Assembly (NCBI GenBank): GCA_002306345.1
Contig: DBRQ01000006.1
Span: 136,107-157,025 of the forward strand
Length of the DNA: 20,919 nt
Reading direction: 5' to 3'
Source of the DNA: Candidatus Pacebacteria bacterium UBA1364
Lineage (GTDB): Bacteria > Patescibacteriota > Microgenomatia > UBA1400 > PJMF01
Notes under the pieces: model-generated
Told to the model about the DNA's origin: nothing
What the model saw: only the letters and a program-made list of their open reading frames with translations
Database searches by the model: none
Shown here: positions 13,211 through 20,469 of the stretch, one piece after another
How positions within the stretch are numbered: the first letter of the stretch is position 1
How the letters are laid out: each line of letters begins with the position of its first letter
Made by a program: the position numbers and the translations under genes

Positions 13211-14053
13211 TTACGCCACCAAAATTACTCCCGCCATACATATTAAGGCAGCAATAACTTTACGATAAAAGTTATCCCTTTCCTTAAGAAAAACAGCAGC
13301 TAAAAGTACCGTTAAAATAATATTAATTCTCATGATGACACTTACTTGAGAAAGTAAAGCTCCTTTGCCAAGAGCTGTGTAAAAAGTAATTGTGCCAATT
13401 GAATAAATCAGAGTATAAGCGATTAAATTTTTATTGACTGTTTTGATTGCTTTTGGTAATTGCAAAGATTTTTTCGGATACAAAAAACACAACATTAAAC
13501 CTGGTAAAAGTGAAATGAGACTAGTAAAAGAAATAGCGTCATAGCTTTTAATAATAAAAACGTCGCTAACTGTAGCAAAGGCGAAAAAACTTGCCGCGGC
13601 CAAAGCTAAAATTGCTCCTTTATGAAAAACAAATTTTTGACCACGATATTGCACCATCAAAACTGATAATAAAACTAACATTGCCCCTAAATATTGTGAC
13701 CAAACCAAACGTTCTCCCAAGAAAATATAGGCACTAATCATTGCCGCAATTGCCCCTACTCCAGATAAAATCGTCATCTCTGAAGCCTCAATTAATTTGA
13801 TGGAGAGAAAAAGCATGACTGAACCAACAGCGTAAAGAAGTGTGCTCAATAAAAAGAATGGCCAAAGGTCAAAACTTGGCCAAACAAAACCTTGACTGAT
13901 AGCAAAAGGAGTGATGATTGCCGTCAAAAGTAATTGAAAAATAATGGTTGATAATACAGGATCGCTCGCCTCTTCCTTCATGGCCAATCGCTGAAATAAA
14001 GCGGCCACTGACACTGCTAGAGCTGAAATTAAGATAAAGAAAAGCCATGACAT
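13211..14053 (-). CDS. EamA/DMT-superfamily transporter
   Basis: A 280-aa integral membrane protein with about ten transmembrane helices, starting MSWLFFILISALAVSVAALF and ending KVIAALICMAGVILVA. The two-repeat layout of the EamA (drug/metabolite transporter) family is visible: helix 1 with FQRLAMK, the mid-protein GAIAAMISAYIFLGERLVWSQYLGAMLVL (about 100-128) as the end of the first repeat, and LTVLLAAVFLKERDNFYRKVIAALI as the end of the second. The E-R pairs after the third/eighth helix are typical. Substrate unknown; amino acids, nucleotide sugars and lipid precursors are all transported in this family. It starts 9 bp after the PspC-like gene stop, so the two form an operon. Confidence 0.88.
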   Translation of the reverse strand: MSWLFFILISALAVSVAALFQRLAMKEEASDPVLSTIIFQLLLTAIITPFAISQGFVWPSFDLWPFFLLSTLLYAVGSVMLFLSIKLIEASEMTILSGVGAIAAMISAYIFLGERLVWSQYLGAMLVLLSVLMVQYRGQKFVFHKGAILALAAASFFAFATVSDVFIIKSYDAISFTSLISLLPGLMLCFLYPKKSLQLPKAIKTVNKNLIAYTLIYSIGTITFYTALGKGALLSQVSVIMRINIILTVLLAAVFLKERDNFYRKVIAALICMAGVILVA

Positions 14054-14062
14054 TGAAATAAT

Positions 14063-14275
14063 CTATTTTTCACTTGGAATTAATAACCAACACACAAGAT
14101 AGATAGATAAGCCAGGCACTCCTCCAGGAATTAAAGCTAACACTAAAATAACTCTAACAAGAGTAACATCAATGCCAAAATAATTGGCAAAAGCGATAGC
14201 CACCCCAGCAATTTTTCTACCTTCAATGGGTCTAATAAGTTTTTTAGTAGTGGTTTTTGTATTTTTATTTGGCAT
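14063..14275 (-). CDS. PspC-domain small membrane protein
   Basis: A 70-aa protein with the PspC pattern: RPIEGRKIAGVAIAFANYFGID (about 16-37, split amphipathic part), then VTLVRVILVLALIPGGVPGLSIYLVCWLLIPSEK (membrane segments). PspC proteins sense or respond to membrane stress in the phage-shock system and in many bacteria occur alone, as here. The rest of the Psp system (PspA, PspB, PspF) is absent from the window. AAGGA lies 5 nt before the ATG. An extended -10 TGATACAAT lies at 14317-14325. The following EamA transporter is 9 bp away. Confidence 0.88.
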   Translation of the reverse strand: MPNKNTKTTTKKLIRPIEGRKIAGVAIAFANYFGIDVTLVRVILVLALIPGGVPGLSIYLVCWLLIPSEK

Positions 14276-14316
14276 TTATCCTTTTTTACAAAATACTTAT
14301 CAAATCAATTGATGTC

Positions 14317-14325
14317 ATTGTATCA
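14317..14325 (-). promoter_or_regulatory. Extended -10 promoter of the PspC-EamA pair
   Basis: Minus-strand TGATACAAT (TGnTACAAT form) lies 42 bp upstream of the PspC-like ATG, just after the end of the Nudix gene. No clear -35. Confidence 0.45.
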
Positions 14326-14327
14326 GA

Positions 14328-14921
14328 TTAAAAAAGCCTTTTCAGCTCTACTCCCCCCGTGCGCAAAAACCATATGGCAAAATCATTATTGCGAAAATCG
14401 TCATGTTTGATCAATTGGATAAATTGCTGGAAATCACAAAACTCTAAATTAATTTTCTCTCCAGGATCTAATTGTTGAGCAGCCACTTTTTGGCAATTTT
14501 TAGCCACTAAATAAAAATTTACCCAATCAATTTTTTCATGCAGTTGGTTGCAAAAGAAAAAATACCACTCCTTTGTGCCATAACCAGTTTCCTCCAATAA
14601 TTCTCTTTGACTGGCTTGCAGAATAGTTTCTTGCTTGTCCACAATGCCCCCTGGCAAACTCCAAAATTCTTGGCTTGCCGGTTGGCTTTGGCGCGTCATA
14701 ATGATTTTACGGTTAGTAGTAAAAGCCAAAATAGTAACCGTGTCTGCTCTAGCAAGACTTTCAAAAGTTGCTTGACTACCATCAAAAAGTTTTTGTGACC
14801 ACTGCCAAACTTGAAAAATTTCACCCTGAAAAACAATTTCAGCTTGCTCACCTTTTTTGAGTTTGGGCTGAGTCCGCACAATAATTTTTGATTCGTTTGT
14901 CTTGTTCACTTTTTGTAACAT
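14328..14921 (-). CDS. Nudix hydrolase
   Basis: Hydrolyses a nucleoside-diphosphate-linked substrate; the exact one is unknown. The Nudix box is perfect: G-x5-E-x7-RELLEETGY at about residues 92-114. The flanking layout (VTILAFTTNRKIIMTRQSQP, then FWSLPGGIVDK) resembles the ADP-ribose pyrophosphatase branch. I chose the ATG at 14921 (197 aa); an open frame to 15014 overlaps the divergent promoter and tgt start and lacks homology. With this start the -10 TATAAT is 9 bp upstream, so the mRNA would be leaderless or nearly so. The last bases overlap the region of the PspC promoter. Confidence 0.9.
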   Translation of the reverse strand: MLQKVNKTNESKIIVRTQPKLKKGEQAEIVFQGEIFQVWQWSQKLFDGSQATFESLARADTVTILAFTTNRKIIMTRQSQPASQEFWSLPGGIVDKQETILQASQRELLEETGYGTKEWYFFFCNQLHEKIDWVNFYLVAKNCQKVAAQQLDPGEKINLEFCDFQQFIQLIKHDDFRNNDFAIWFLRTGGVELKRLF

Positions 14922-14930
14922 CAAAACTGA

Positions 14931-14936
14931 ATTATA
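14931..14936 (-). promoter_or_regulatory. -10 box of the Nudix gene
   Basis: TATAAT on the minus strand, 9 bp before the ATG at 14921; no Shine-Dalgarno fits between. It stands back to back with the tgt promoter (14976-14981) in a 67-bp divergent gap. No clear -35. Confidence 0.55.
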
Positions 14937-14975
14937 CGGCAAAACCTCACAAAAAGTTTGCAGAGGAAAGCAAGG

Positions 14976-14981
14976 TATAAT
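14976..14981 (+). promoter_or_regulatory. -10 box of tgt
   Basis: TATAAT, 7 bp before the GTG start at 14989, so transcription probably begins at or within a base or two of the start codon. No clear -35. Confidence 0.6.
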
Positions 14982-14988
14982 AGTTCTT

Positions 14989-16122
14989 GTGCAAGAAATT
15001 CGCATCAAAAACAAAACCTATGCTTTACCTATCTTTTTACCTGATGCTACTTGGGGTGTGGCACGCAATTTGGACAGCCTTGATCTTCAACGCGTCGGGC
15101 TTGAGGGAGTGATGGTCAATACTTATCACTTATTGCAACAACCAGGTGAGCAAATTTTGCAAAAGCTTGGTGGGATTAAAAAAATGATGAATTGGCCAGG
15201 CTTTGTGTCTTCTGATTCTGGTGGTTTTCAACTATTTTCACTCATCAATCAGAATCCAGGAATGGGCAAAGTCACTGATGAAGGCGTATTACTTTATAAC
15301 GGTCCTAAAAGACAACACAAAACTCTTTTTACTCCAGAAGATTCTATCCGTATGCAATTTATTCTCGATAGTGATGTAATGATCTGTCTAGACGATTTCA
15401 CTCCTCCTAATGCCAGTGAGGAACGGATTAAAGCAAGTGTTAAAAGAACTGTGTCTTGGGCAAAAAGGGCTAAAATTGAGTTTGCAAAACAACTCACCCA
15501 ACGTGGTTACACCGCAAACAACCGTCCCCTGCTCCTCGCACCCATTCAAGGTCACAATCATTACAAGTGGCGGACTTATTGCGCCAAAGCATTGCAAAAA
15601 ATTGGCTTTGATCTTTATGGCCTTGGTGGTTGGCCTTTTACTGAAAATGATCAATTTGATTACTCTTTTTGCCAGAGAAATGCTGATTTAACAGATAAAA
15701 ATAGTTTACGTTTTGCCCTTGGTGTTGGTTCACCAGAAAATATTGTGAAGCTTTTTTTCATGGGTTATCAATTTTTTGATTGTGTGCTACCGACCAGAGA
15801 CGCTCGCCACCAACGACTTTATGTTTTCAAAGTTGATCCACAAACTCTTGATCAAAATGAGCTGAAAAAATTAGCTCTGGCTAATCGTCTTGATGAAATT
15901 TTTGACTACCTTTACATTGGCAAAGGCATATTTGCAACCGATAAAACAGCCATTAGCACATTTTGTGATTGCCCCATTTGTCAAAATGCTGCAATAGCAC
16001 CGCCAGTCAGCAAAGCCTATTTGCACCATCTTTTTAAGATTGGCGACGCCAGTGCTTTTCGTTTAGCTAGTTTACACAATTTGCGCACTTATACACAAAC
16101 TATGGAAATTCTGCGTCGTTAA
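14989..16122 (+). CDS. tgt: tRNA-guanine transglycosylase
   Basis: Exchanges guanine at position 34 of GUN-anticodon tRNAs for a queuine-type base. The GTG at 14989 gives 377 aa, the normal length; the longer frame starting at 14902 would run through the promoter and the divergent gene. Seen motifs: VNTYHLLQQPG (about 43-53); catalytic SDSGGFQLFS (about 75-84); YGLGGWPF; the second nucleophile region FDCVLPTRDARH (about 262-273); and the zinc site CDCPICQN (about 325-332) plus the distal His in LASLHNLRTY. All key residues are present. Other queuosine genes are not in the window, so the source of the base (salvage or synthesis elsewhere) is unknown. Initiation looks leaderless. Confidence 0.94.
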   Translation: MQEIRIKNKTYALPIFLPDATWGVARNLDSLDLQRVGLEGVMVNTYHLLQQPGEQILQKLGGIKKMMNWPGFVSSDSGGFQLFSLINQNPGMGKVTDEGVLLYNGPKRQHKTLFTPEDSIRMQFILDSDVMICLDDFTPPNASEERIKASVKRTVSWAKRAKIEFAKQLTQRGYTANNRPLLLAPIQGHNHYKWRTYCAKALQKIGFDLYGLGGWPFTENDQFDYSFCQRNADLTDKNSLRFALGVGSPENIVKLFFMGYQFFDCVLPTRDARHQRLYVFKVDPQTLDQNELKKLALANRLDEIFDYLYIGKGIFATDKTAISTFCDCPICQNAAIAPPVSKAYLHHLFKIGDASAFRLASLHNLRTYTQTMEILRR

Positions 16123-16140
16123 TTGAGTAAATGAAAAAAG

Positions 16141-16452
16141 CTAATGCCACAAACCGTGATCTTTGAGAGCTTTTTTAATTTGTAAAAGTTCAATTTCAAT
16201 TTTCTTGATTTTCATCTGCAAATCAAAATCCTCTTGAGTTGTGATGTCTTCGTCTATAAAATAATTGATTGGTTTATGAGTTAAATTGCTAATAGTTTTT
16301 AGAGTATTCACTGGTGGTAGCGCACGCCCCTTTTCATAAGCACTGACGGTACGATCAGATAATTTCAAACCATAAGCTAATTCTTTTTGGGAAAGGGCAG
16401 CTTCTATTCTGGCTTGCTTAATCTTTTGAGAAATTTTGTCTGTTTTTGTCAT
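16141..16452 (-). CDS. XRE-family transcriptional regulator
   Basis: A 103-aa DNA-binding protein. The helix-turn-helix (about residues 8-62) reads IKQARIEAALSQKELAYGLK, then LSDRTVSAYEKGRALPPVNT and LKTISNLTHKPINYFID, a clear Cro/C1-type domain. The C-terminal part (about 70-100) is a short coiled coil, MKIKKIEIELLQIKKALKDH, likely for dimerisation. It is divergent from the pseudo-receiver gene at 16522, with a 69-bp shared gap holding two inverted repeats, so it may repress itself and that neighbour. It converges on tgt with an 18-bp gap. Confidence 0.9.
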   Translation of the reverse strand: MTKTDKISQKIKQARIEAALSQKELAYGLKLSDRTVSAYEKGRALPPVNTLKTISNLTHKPINYFIDEDITTQEDFDLQMKIKKIEIELLQIKKALKDHGLWH

Positions 16453-16463
16453 ATTTTGTTTGC

Positions 16464-16514
16464 TTGACTAAATTTAGATCAAACATTACTCTATTCTTAT
16501 TAGAAAAAATCTAA
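16464..16514. promoter_or_regulatory. Divergent control region with two inverted repeats
   Basis: In the gap between the XRE gene and the pseudo-receiver gene are a perfect palindrome CTAAATTTAG (16468-16477, preceded by TTGACT at 16464-16469) and an inverted repeat TTAGA-5-TCTAA (16500-16514). The half-sites share TTAG/CTAA-type ends, as expected for operators of a small dimeric XRE regulator. A TCTAAT at 16510-16515 lies 6 bp before the ATG at 16522 and might be its -10. Confidence 0.4.
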
Positions 16515-16521
16515 TTTTAAT

Positions 16522-16899
16522 ATGTCTACTTCTTTAATTAAAAAATCTGTCTTAATTGTCGAACCTAATTTGCATCAAAAAAAGCCTTATGTTTTTCTTG
16601 ACCAAAAACTTTTTAAAATAACTAAAATTAGCAACGCTTTAATGGCCGCGGACAAGTTACAAAAACAAAAATTTGATTTAATTTTTTTAAGTTGCAGTTT
16701 TTCTAGTAAAAAACTATTTAATTTTCTTGAATCATTCAAACAAGCCAATAAGACCAAAATCGTTCCTTTAATTCTAGTTGTTGATTTTAGTCAACCCTTT
16801 AGTATTGTTCCAGGATTAACCTGGAATAATCAACTGGGCCTGCTCAGTTCCATTTCTTTGGAGAAAGAACTACAGACACTTCTGGCTAAATTACTCTAA
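16522..16899 (+). CDS. Degenerate response-regulator receiver-like protein
   Basis: A 125-aa protein with the length and pattern of a single receiver (CheY-like) domain: KSVLIVEPN at the start (beta 1), KFDLIFLSCSF in the middle (beta 3, about 50-60), IVPLILVVDF near 85 (beta 4), and a C-terminal helix LEKELQTLLAKLL. The phosphoacceptor Asp expected after FDLIFL is replaced by Ser/Cys, and the second acidic residue near the start is only EP, so phosphorylation is unlikely. It is therefore a candidate pseudo-receiver. No output domain follows. It is divergent from an XRE regulator with repeats between them. The family call rests on strand pattern only. Confidence 0.6.
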   Translation: MSTSLIKKSVLIVEPNLHQKKPYVFLDQKLFKITKISNALMAADKLQKQKFDLIFLSCSFSSKKLFNFLESFKQANKTKIVPLILVVDFSQPFSIVPGLTWNNQLGLLSSISLEKELQTLLAKLL

Positions 16900-16934
16900 T
16901 ACTAATTTGTAATCTTCTTGTAACCTACTCTAAT

Positions 16935-16983
16935 TATAATGGGCTTAAGCCAAAATAGAAGTTGCTATTTGCCACAGCAACTT
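16935..16983 (+). promoter_or_regulatory. Promoter and hairpin leader of radC
   Basis: TATAAT at 16935-16940 precedes a leader containing the palindrome GGCTTAAGCC (16942-16951) and a hairpin AAGTTGCT-9-AGCAACTT (16959-16983). The hairpin ends 27 bp before the radC ATG and has no T-run after it, so it is more likely a leader structure than a terminator. No clear -35, and no Shine-Dalgarno stronger than AAAGCAAAC is present. Confidence 0.4.
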
Positions 16984-17010
16984 GCATTTTGTGAAGCTTA
17001 AAGCAAACAA

Positions 17011-17709
17011 ATGTTAAAAAAACAACCAATCAAAAATTTAGCTAAGCGTTATAGACCTAGAGAAAAAGCCGAAAAATATGGTTTAAAAGCCTTAAGTAAT
17101 TATGAGCTTTTAGCCTTAATCATTGGTAGCGGGCACAAGAATTGCAATGCTTTAGAATTAGCTAAAAAAGTTGAAAAACACTTATTGGCGCCAAACGAAA
17201 TTACCCAAAATCAAACAAAAGAAGAGCAAAAACTTTTACAAATTCCTGGTATTGGCGCAGTTTTGGCCAGTAAAATTCTAGCTAGCTTAGAGTTGGGCCA
17301 ACGCTTGGCACAAAAAAGTGATACAAAACAAATTAATCAGCCAAGCAAAATCTTTGAATTATCTACAGAATTGAGCAATAAAAAACAAGAATACTGTTTG
17401 GCTTTTTATTTAAACGGTCGCCAGGAATTACTAAGTAAAAAAACACTAGCCATTGGCGGTTTAAATTATAATTTTATGGAACCACGAGATATCTTTGGAC
17501 CAGCTTTTACTCTGGGAGCCAGCAGTTTTATTTTAGTGCATAATCACCCCTCAGGAGATCCTCGGCCCTCAGATGATGATTTGATTTTAACAGAAAAAAT
17601 TGCTAAGTTAGCTGACTTAATGGGCATTAAATTGTTGGATCATTTAATAGTTTGTAAAAACAGCTATTTTTCGATTAAAGAACACTTTGGCGAATTATTG
17701 GATGTTTAA
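17011..17709 (+). CDS. radC: RadC family JAB-domain protein
   Basis: Conserved bacterial protein linked to DNA metabolism and natural transformation; the enzymatic role is not settled. The 232-aa protein has an N-terminal UPF0758 segment (PREKAEKYGLKALSNYELLA, then IIGSG at about 35), a helix-hairpin-helix LLQIPGIGAVLASKILASLE (about 73-92) and a C-terminal MPN/JAB metalloprotease-like domain with the metal motif HNHPSGDPRPSDDD (about 177-190) and a later LLDHLIV. All metal ligands are intact. The gene's last 4 bp overlap the convergent cysS end. Confidence 0.94.
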   Translation: MLKKQPIKNLAKRYRPREKAEKYGLKALSNYELLALIIGSGHKNCNALELAKKVEKHLLAPNEITQNQTKEEQKLLQIPGIGAVLASKILASLELGQRLAQKSDTKQINQPSKIFELSTELSNKKQEYCLAFYLNGRQELLSKKTLAIGGLNYNFMEPRDIFGPAFTLGASSFILVHNHPSGDPRPSDDDLILTEKIAKLADLMGIKLLDHLIVCKNSYFSIKEHFGELLDV

Positions 17710-19205
17710 GCTTGATGCTTGATTAAAACTCTATCGGTTTGATCAATCAGTTGATAACCAGCCTGGGCAAATTTTGTCCTAATTTCGTCGGCTTTAGTAA
17801 AATCTTTTTCTTTGCGTGCCGTTTCTCTTTGTTTAAAAAGTTTTTGCAAGTCTGGCGGTAAAGTGTTAACTGCCACCAATTTTTGGTCACTTATTGGCAA
17901 ATCAGCTTCACTCATAGCAATTAGACCTAACCCAAGTATGCGATCAAATTCTAGTAGTAAGCGATATTTTTGAGTATTGCTTAATTGACTTTTCAGCACT
18001 TGCCAAACAACACTTAAAGCTTCAGGTGTGTTGAGGTCATTTTCGACAAAAGCAAAAAATTGCTGCAGCAACTTTTGAGCCTCTTGATCGGCTTGCGTTG
18101 TCGACGGAGCGATTGATGCAGGATGGGCCAATTCCAATTGGCGCTTTTTTTTAATCGTCAAATAAGCTTGCAAGAGTTTATAAAAAGCATTTTGACTGGC
18201 TGTAAGACTTTGAAAAGTAAAATTTTGTTCACTACGATAATGACTACTTAAAAAGAGTAAACGTAAAGCCGCTGGTGTAAAACCTTTTTGCAAAATGTCA
18301 TCAATCGTATAAAAATTATTTAGTGATTTGCTCATTTTTTGACCATCAACTAGTAAAAAATTGTGGTGTACCCAAAATTTAGCAAAAGGTTTTTTGCCAG
18401 TATAGCTCTCCGATTGGGCAATTTCGTTGGTGTGATGAACAGCAATGTGGTCAACTCCTCCAGTGTGAATATCAATTTGTGGCCCGAGATGTTCAATACT
18501 CATGGCGCTACATTCAATGTGCCAACCTGGAAAACTGCGCTGATGCCATGGGCTGGGCCAAACCATCTGCCGCTTTTCGCCAGCTTTTTCAAATTTCCAC
18601 AAAGCAAAATCACTCGGATTTTTTTTACCTGTCACCTCACCTATTCGGCTAGCTCGCAAAGTACGACGTGGATCGTGACCAATTAATTCACCATAAGTTT
18701 CAAGTTTTGACGTGTCAAAATACACTCCTTCATTTTCGATTACATAAGTAAAACCTTTTTTTTCCAAAGTTAAGACCATTCCCAATTGACTCTGAATATG
18801 TTCACTAGCGCGACAACTAAGCGTAGGTCGTAAAATTCCCATTAAATCCATACTGTAAAAAAAGTAATCTTCAAATTTTTTAGCTATTTCCCAAGCTGTT
18901 TGACCATATTGACGAGCACCTTTTTCCATTTTATCTTCACCCTCATCTCCATCGGACACCAAGTGTCCTACATCAGTGATATTTTGTACATGCTTCACGT
19001 CATAACCAGCGTGACGCAAAACACGTACCAAAACATCATCCATTACGTATTTACGTAAGTGACCAATGTGGGTGTAATCATAGACAGTCGGTCCACAAGC
19101 ATACATTTTCACTTGTTTGGGATTTTCGTCAGCAACAGGACCAGTTGTCTCTTGTATAGACTTAAATTCTTCCACTTTTTTGGAAAGCGTATTATAAAGT
19201 TGCAT
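17706..19205 (-). CDS. cysS: Cysteinyl-tRNA synthetase
   Basis: Class I synthetase that charges tRNA-Cys. The 499-aa protein shows MYACGPTVYDYTHIGHLRKY near the start, with the HIGH motif at residues 46-49 and zinc ligand Cys37; GWHIECSAM and HHTNEIAQSE as the other zinc ligands (about 240-265); and KMSKS at about 290-294. A helical anticodon-binding domain ends the protein; KEKDFTKADEIRTKFAQAGYQL is characteristic. A short insert (ETTGPVADENPKQ, residues about 19-31) precedes the usual start of the fold. A -10 TACAAT is 8 bp upstream of the ATG, so initiation looks leaderless. The stop overlaps radC by 4 bp on the other strand. Confidence 0.96.
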   Translation of the reverse strand: MQLYNTLSKKVEEFKSIQETTGPVADENPKQVKMYACGPTVYDYTHIGHLRKYVMDDVLVRVLRHAGYDVKHVQNITDVGHLVSDGDEGEDKMEKGARQYGQTAWEIAKKFEDYFFYSMDLMGILRPTLSCRASEHIQSQLGMVLTLEKKGFTYVIENEGVYFDTSKLETYGELIGHDPRRTLRASRIGEVTGKKNPSDFALWKFEKAGEKRQMVWPSPWHQRSFPGWHIECSAMSIEHLGPQIDIHTGGVDHIAVHHTNEIAQSESYTGKKPFAKFWVHHNFLLVDGQKMSKSLNNFYTIDDILQKGFTPAALRLLFLSSHYRSEQNFTFQSLTASQNAFYKLLQAYLTIKKKRQLELAHPASIAPSTTQADQEAQKLLQQFFAFVENDLNTPEALSVVWQVLKSQLSNTQKYRLLLEFDRILGLGLIAMSEADLPISDQKLVAVNTLPPDLQKLFKQRETARKEKDFTKADEIRTKFAQAGYQLIDQTDRVLIKHQA

Positions 19206-19213
19206 CGCAGATC

Positions 19214-19219
19214 ATTGTA
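19214..19219 (-). promoter_or_regulatory. -10 box of cysS
   Basis: Minus-strand TACAAT lies 8 bp before the cysS ATG. No Shine-Dalgarno fits in between. Just upstream is a small repeat of AACTAGCT (19243-19266), which overlaps the end of the next gene. Confidence 0.45.
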
Positions 19220-19260
19220 ACTGGAGAAGTCAGTTTTGACTAGCCAACTAGCTAAATTAA

Positions 19261-19923
19261 CTAGCTATCCACCTGAGTTAGTTGTGTTCTTCGACTTTGC
19301 AAAAGAGTGGCTGTTTGCTGCTTTTTACTTCCAATTAATTCAAGCGGACCTTTTTTTGGACTGCTCGGTGGAATTATAGTAGTTTCCTTAGCTAATTTAG
19401 CCTCTTCTTCTTTTTTACGCTGCTCTGCTTGGAGCTCTTTTTGCTTTTGATTTTGCTCCTCTTGAAATTTTTGCCGTACATAAGCCTGCTCTTCGCTAGT
19501 TAATTGCTGCCAATTGCGAGCAATTTTGGCCTTTTTGATTTTTTTCTCTGGCGAATCATTTTGATTAATTTTAAGTAAAAGGTCAATATCAAAAAATGAT
19601 TTAAGAGTGTTCACAATGTCTTTACTAGGCCGTACAAACAATTCATCTTTTAAATTAGTGACGCGTCTAGGATTATCATGATATTTACCAAATTCACTAG
19701 AAACTTCTCCCGCTTGATTAGCATTAGCTGCTGCTTGTTGTTTAGTAACCCCCGTTTGACCTAAAACCGAAGTCTGTTGCGCAGTTTGTTTGTTCGCGGT
19801 GGCGGCGGCCGCATTAGAATTTTCATATTCATCACTAAAACCAGAGTCAAAAGTTTGGCGAAAACCACCATCAGGTCTAATTTGCATTTTTGTGCCGGTG
19901 TTGAAAGCGCCAAAATCTGCCAT
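19261..19923 (-). CDS. Lineage-type hypothetical protein, low-complexity and coiled coil
   Basis: A 220-aa soluble protein without recognised catalytic motifs. It begins MADFGAFNTGTKMQIRPDGG. A low-complexity Ala/Gln/Asn/Thr-rich region follows (about 35-72). A short folded-looking segment (about 85-130) contains LKDELFVRPSKDIVNTLKSFFDIDLLL. The rest is charged and helical (EEQAYVRQKFQEEQNQ, then QKELQAEQRKKEEEAKLAK) with a basic, Ser/Thr-rich tail. This layout resembles a small CPR family annotated only as a domain of unknown function (possibly DUF5660), but I cannot confirm the match. The next gene upstream has a similar make-up. AAAGGTG before the start is a possible ribosome-binding site, though 12 nt away. 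Confidence 0.6.
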   Translation of the reverse strand: MADFGAFNTGTKMQIRPDGGFRQTFDSGFSDEYENSNAAAATANKQTAQQTSVLGQTGVTKQQAAANANQAGEVSSEFGKYHDNPRRVTNLKDELFVRPSKDIVNTLKSFFDIDLLLKINQNDSPEKKIKKAKIARNWQQLTSEEQAYVRQKFQEEQNQKQKELQAEQRKKEEEAKLAKETTIIPPSSPKKGPLELIGSKKQQTATLLQSRRTQLTQVDS

Positions 19924-19968
19924 AAATTTGTTTTACACCTTTTGTAAGCCGTCAGCTAAATTAACCAA

Positions 19969-20355
19969 TTATGGATTCAAATGTTTTAATTGGATAATCT
20001 GTTTACTCCTCTCCTCCAATTCTTTGATTTTCTTGGCGGCATCAGCGGCCTCTTTTTGAGTAAGTCTTTGCTGATATTGTAGAGAATTTTTTATTTCTGT
20101 CTGCATTTTATCAAGTTCTTCAGTAATTTTGCTTCGATCTTCTTCTTCCTTATTTTTTTCTAAAAGAGCGAGCTCTTCTGCTTGAAAAGTTGAATCTGCT
20201 TCATTGGTTGCCTCTGAAGTTTGCTCTGTTGAAGTTTCTGTCTGAATTTTTCCCAAAATTCCTTCTGCCTTGGTGGGAGTAGAATTCTGGCTCGGTGTTT
20301 TGTGCTCTTCGAGCAATTGCTGCAGCGCAGCTAAAGGGTCTTGACTATTTACCAT
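19969..20355 (-). CDS. Hypothetical coiled-coil protein
   Basis: I chose the ATG at 20355, giving 128 aa starting MVNSQDPLAALQQLLEEHK. The upstream ATG at 20391 adds 12 hydrophobic/Cys/Tyr residues and would place the start across the TATAAT at 20359-20364. The N-terminal helix LAALQQLLEEHK is followed by a Ser/Thr/Glu-rich disordered stretch (about 20-60), then a long charged coiled coil (about 60-120) with LALLEKNKEEEDRSKITEEL and AADAAKKIKELEERSKQI. No family recognised. It lies 45 bp upstream of the other hypothetical gene on the same strand, so they may form an operon whose products interact. Confidence 0.6.
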   Translation of the reverse strand: MVNSQDPLAALQQLLEEHKTPSQNSTPTKAEGILGKIQTETSTEQTSEATNEADSTFQAEELALLEKNKEEEDRSKITEELDKMQTEIKNSLQYQQRLTQKEAADAAKKIKELEERSKQIIQLKHLNP

Positions 20356-20413
20356 ACAATTATAGTAACAGAAAAAAGCCAATTTAAGCAAGATTGAGGT
20401 CTATTGAATAAAC

Positions 20414-20437
20414 TTCCCCGCAGCAAGCTGTGTGGAA
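20414..20437 (-). terminator. Possible terminator hairpin after hpf
   Basis: The arms TTCCCCGCAGC and GCTGTGTGGAA pair with one mismatch and one G-U over a 2-nt loop, 33 bp past the hpf stop. On the minus strand it is followed by AAGTTTATT, a weak U-tract. Function uncertain. Confidence 0.35.
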
Positions 20438-20469
20438 ATCTACTTGATTATAATAATCTTAGATCAAGA

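Noticed and set aside
14922..15014. N-terminal extension of the Nudix protein
   Set aside because: It would overlap the divergent tgt promoter and start, has no Shine-Dalgarno and precedes the -10 box.
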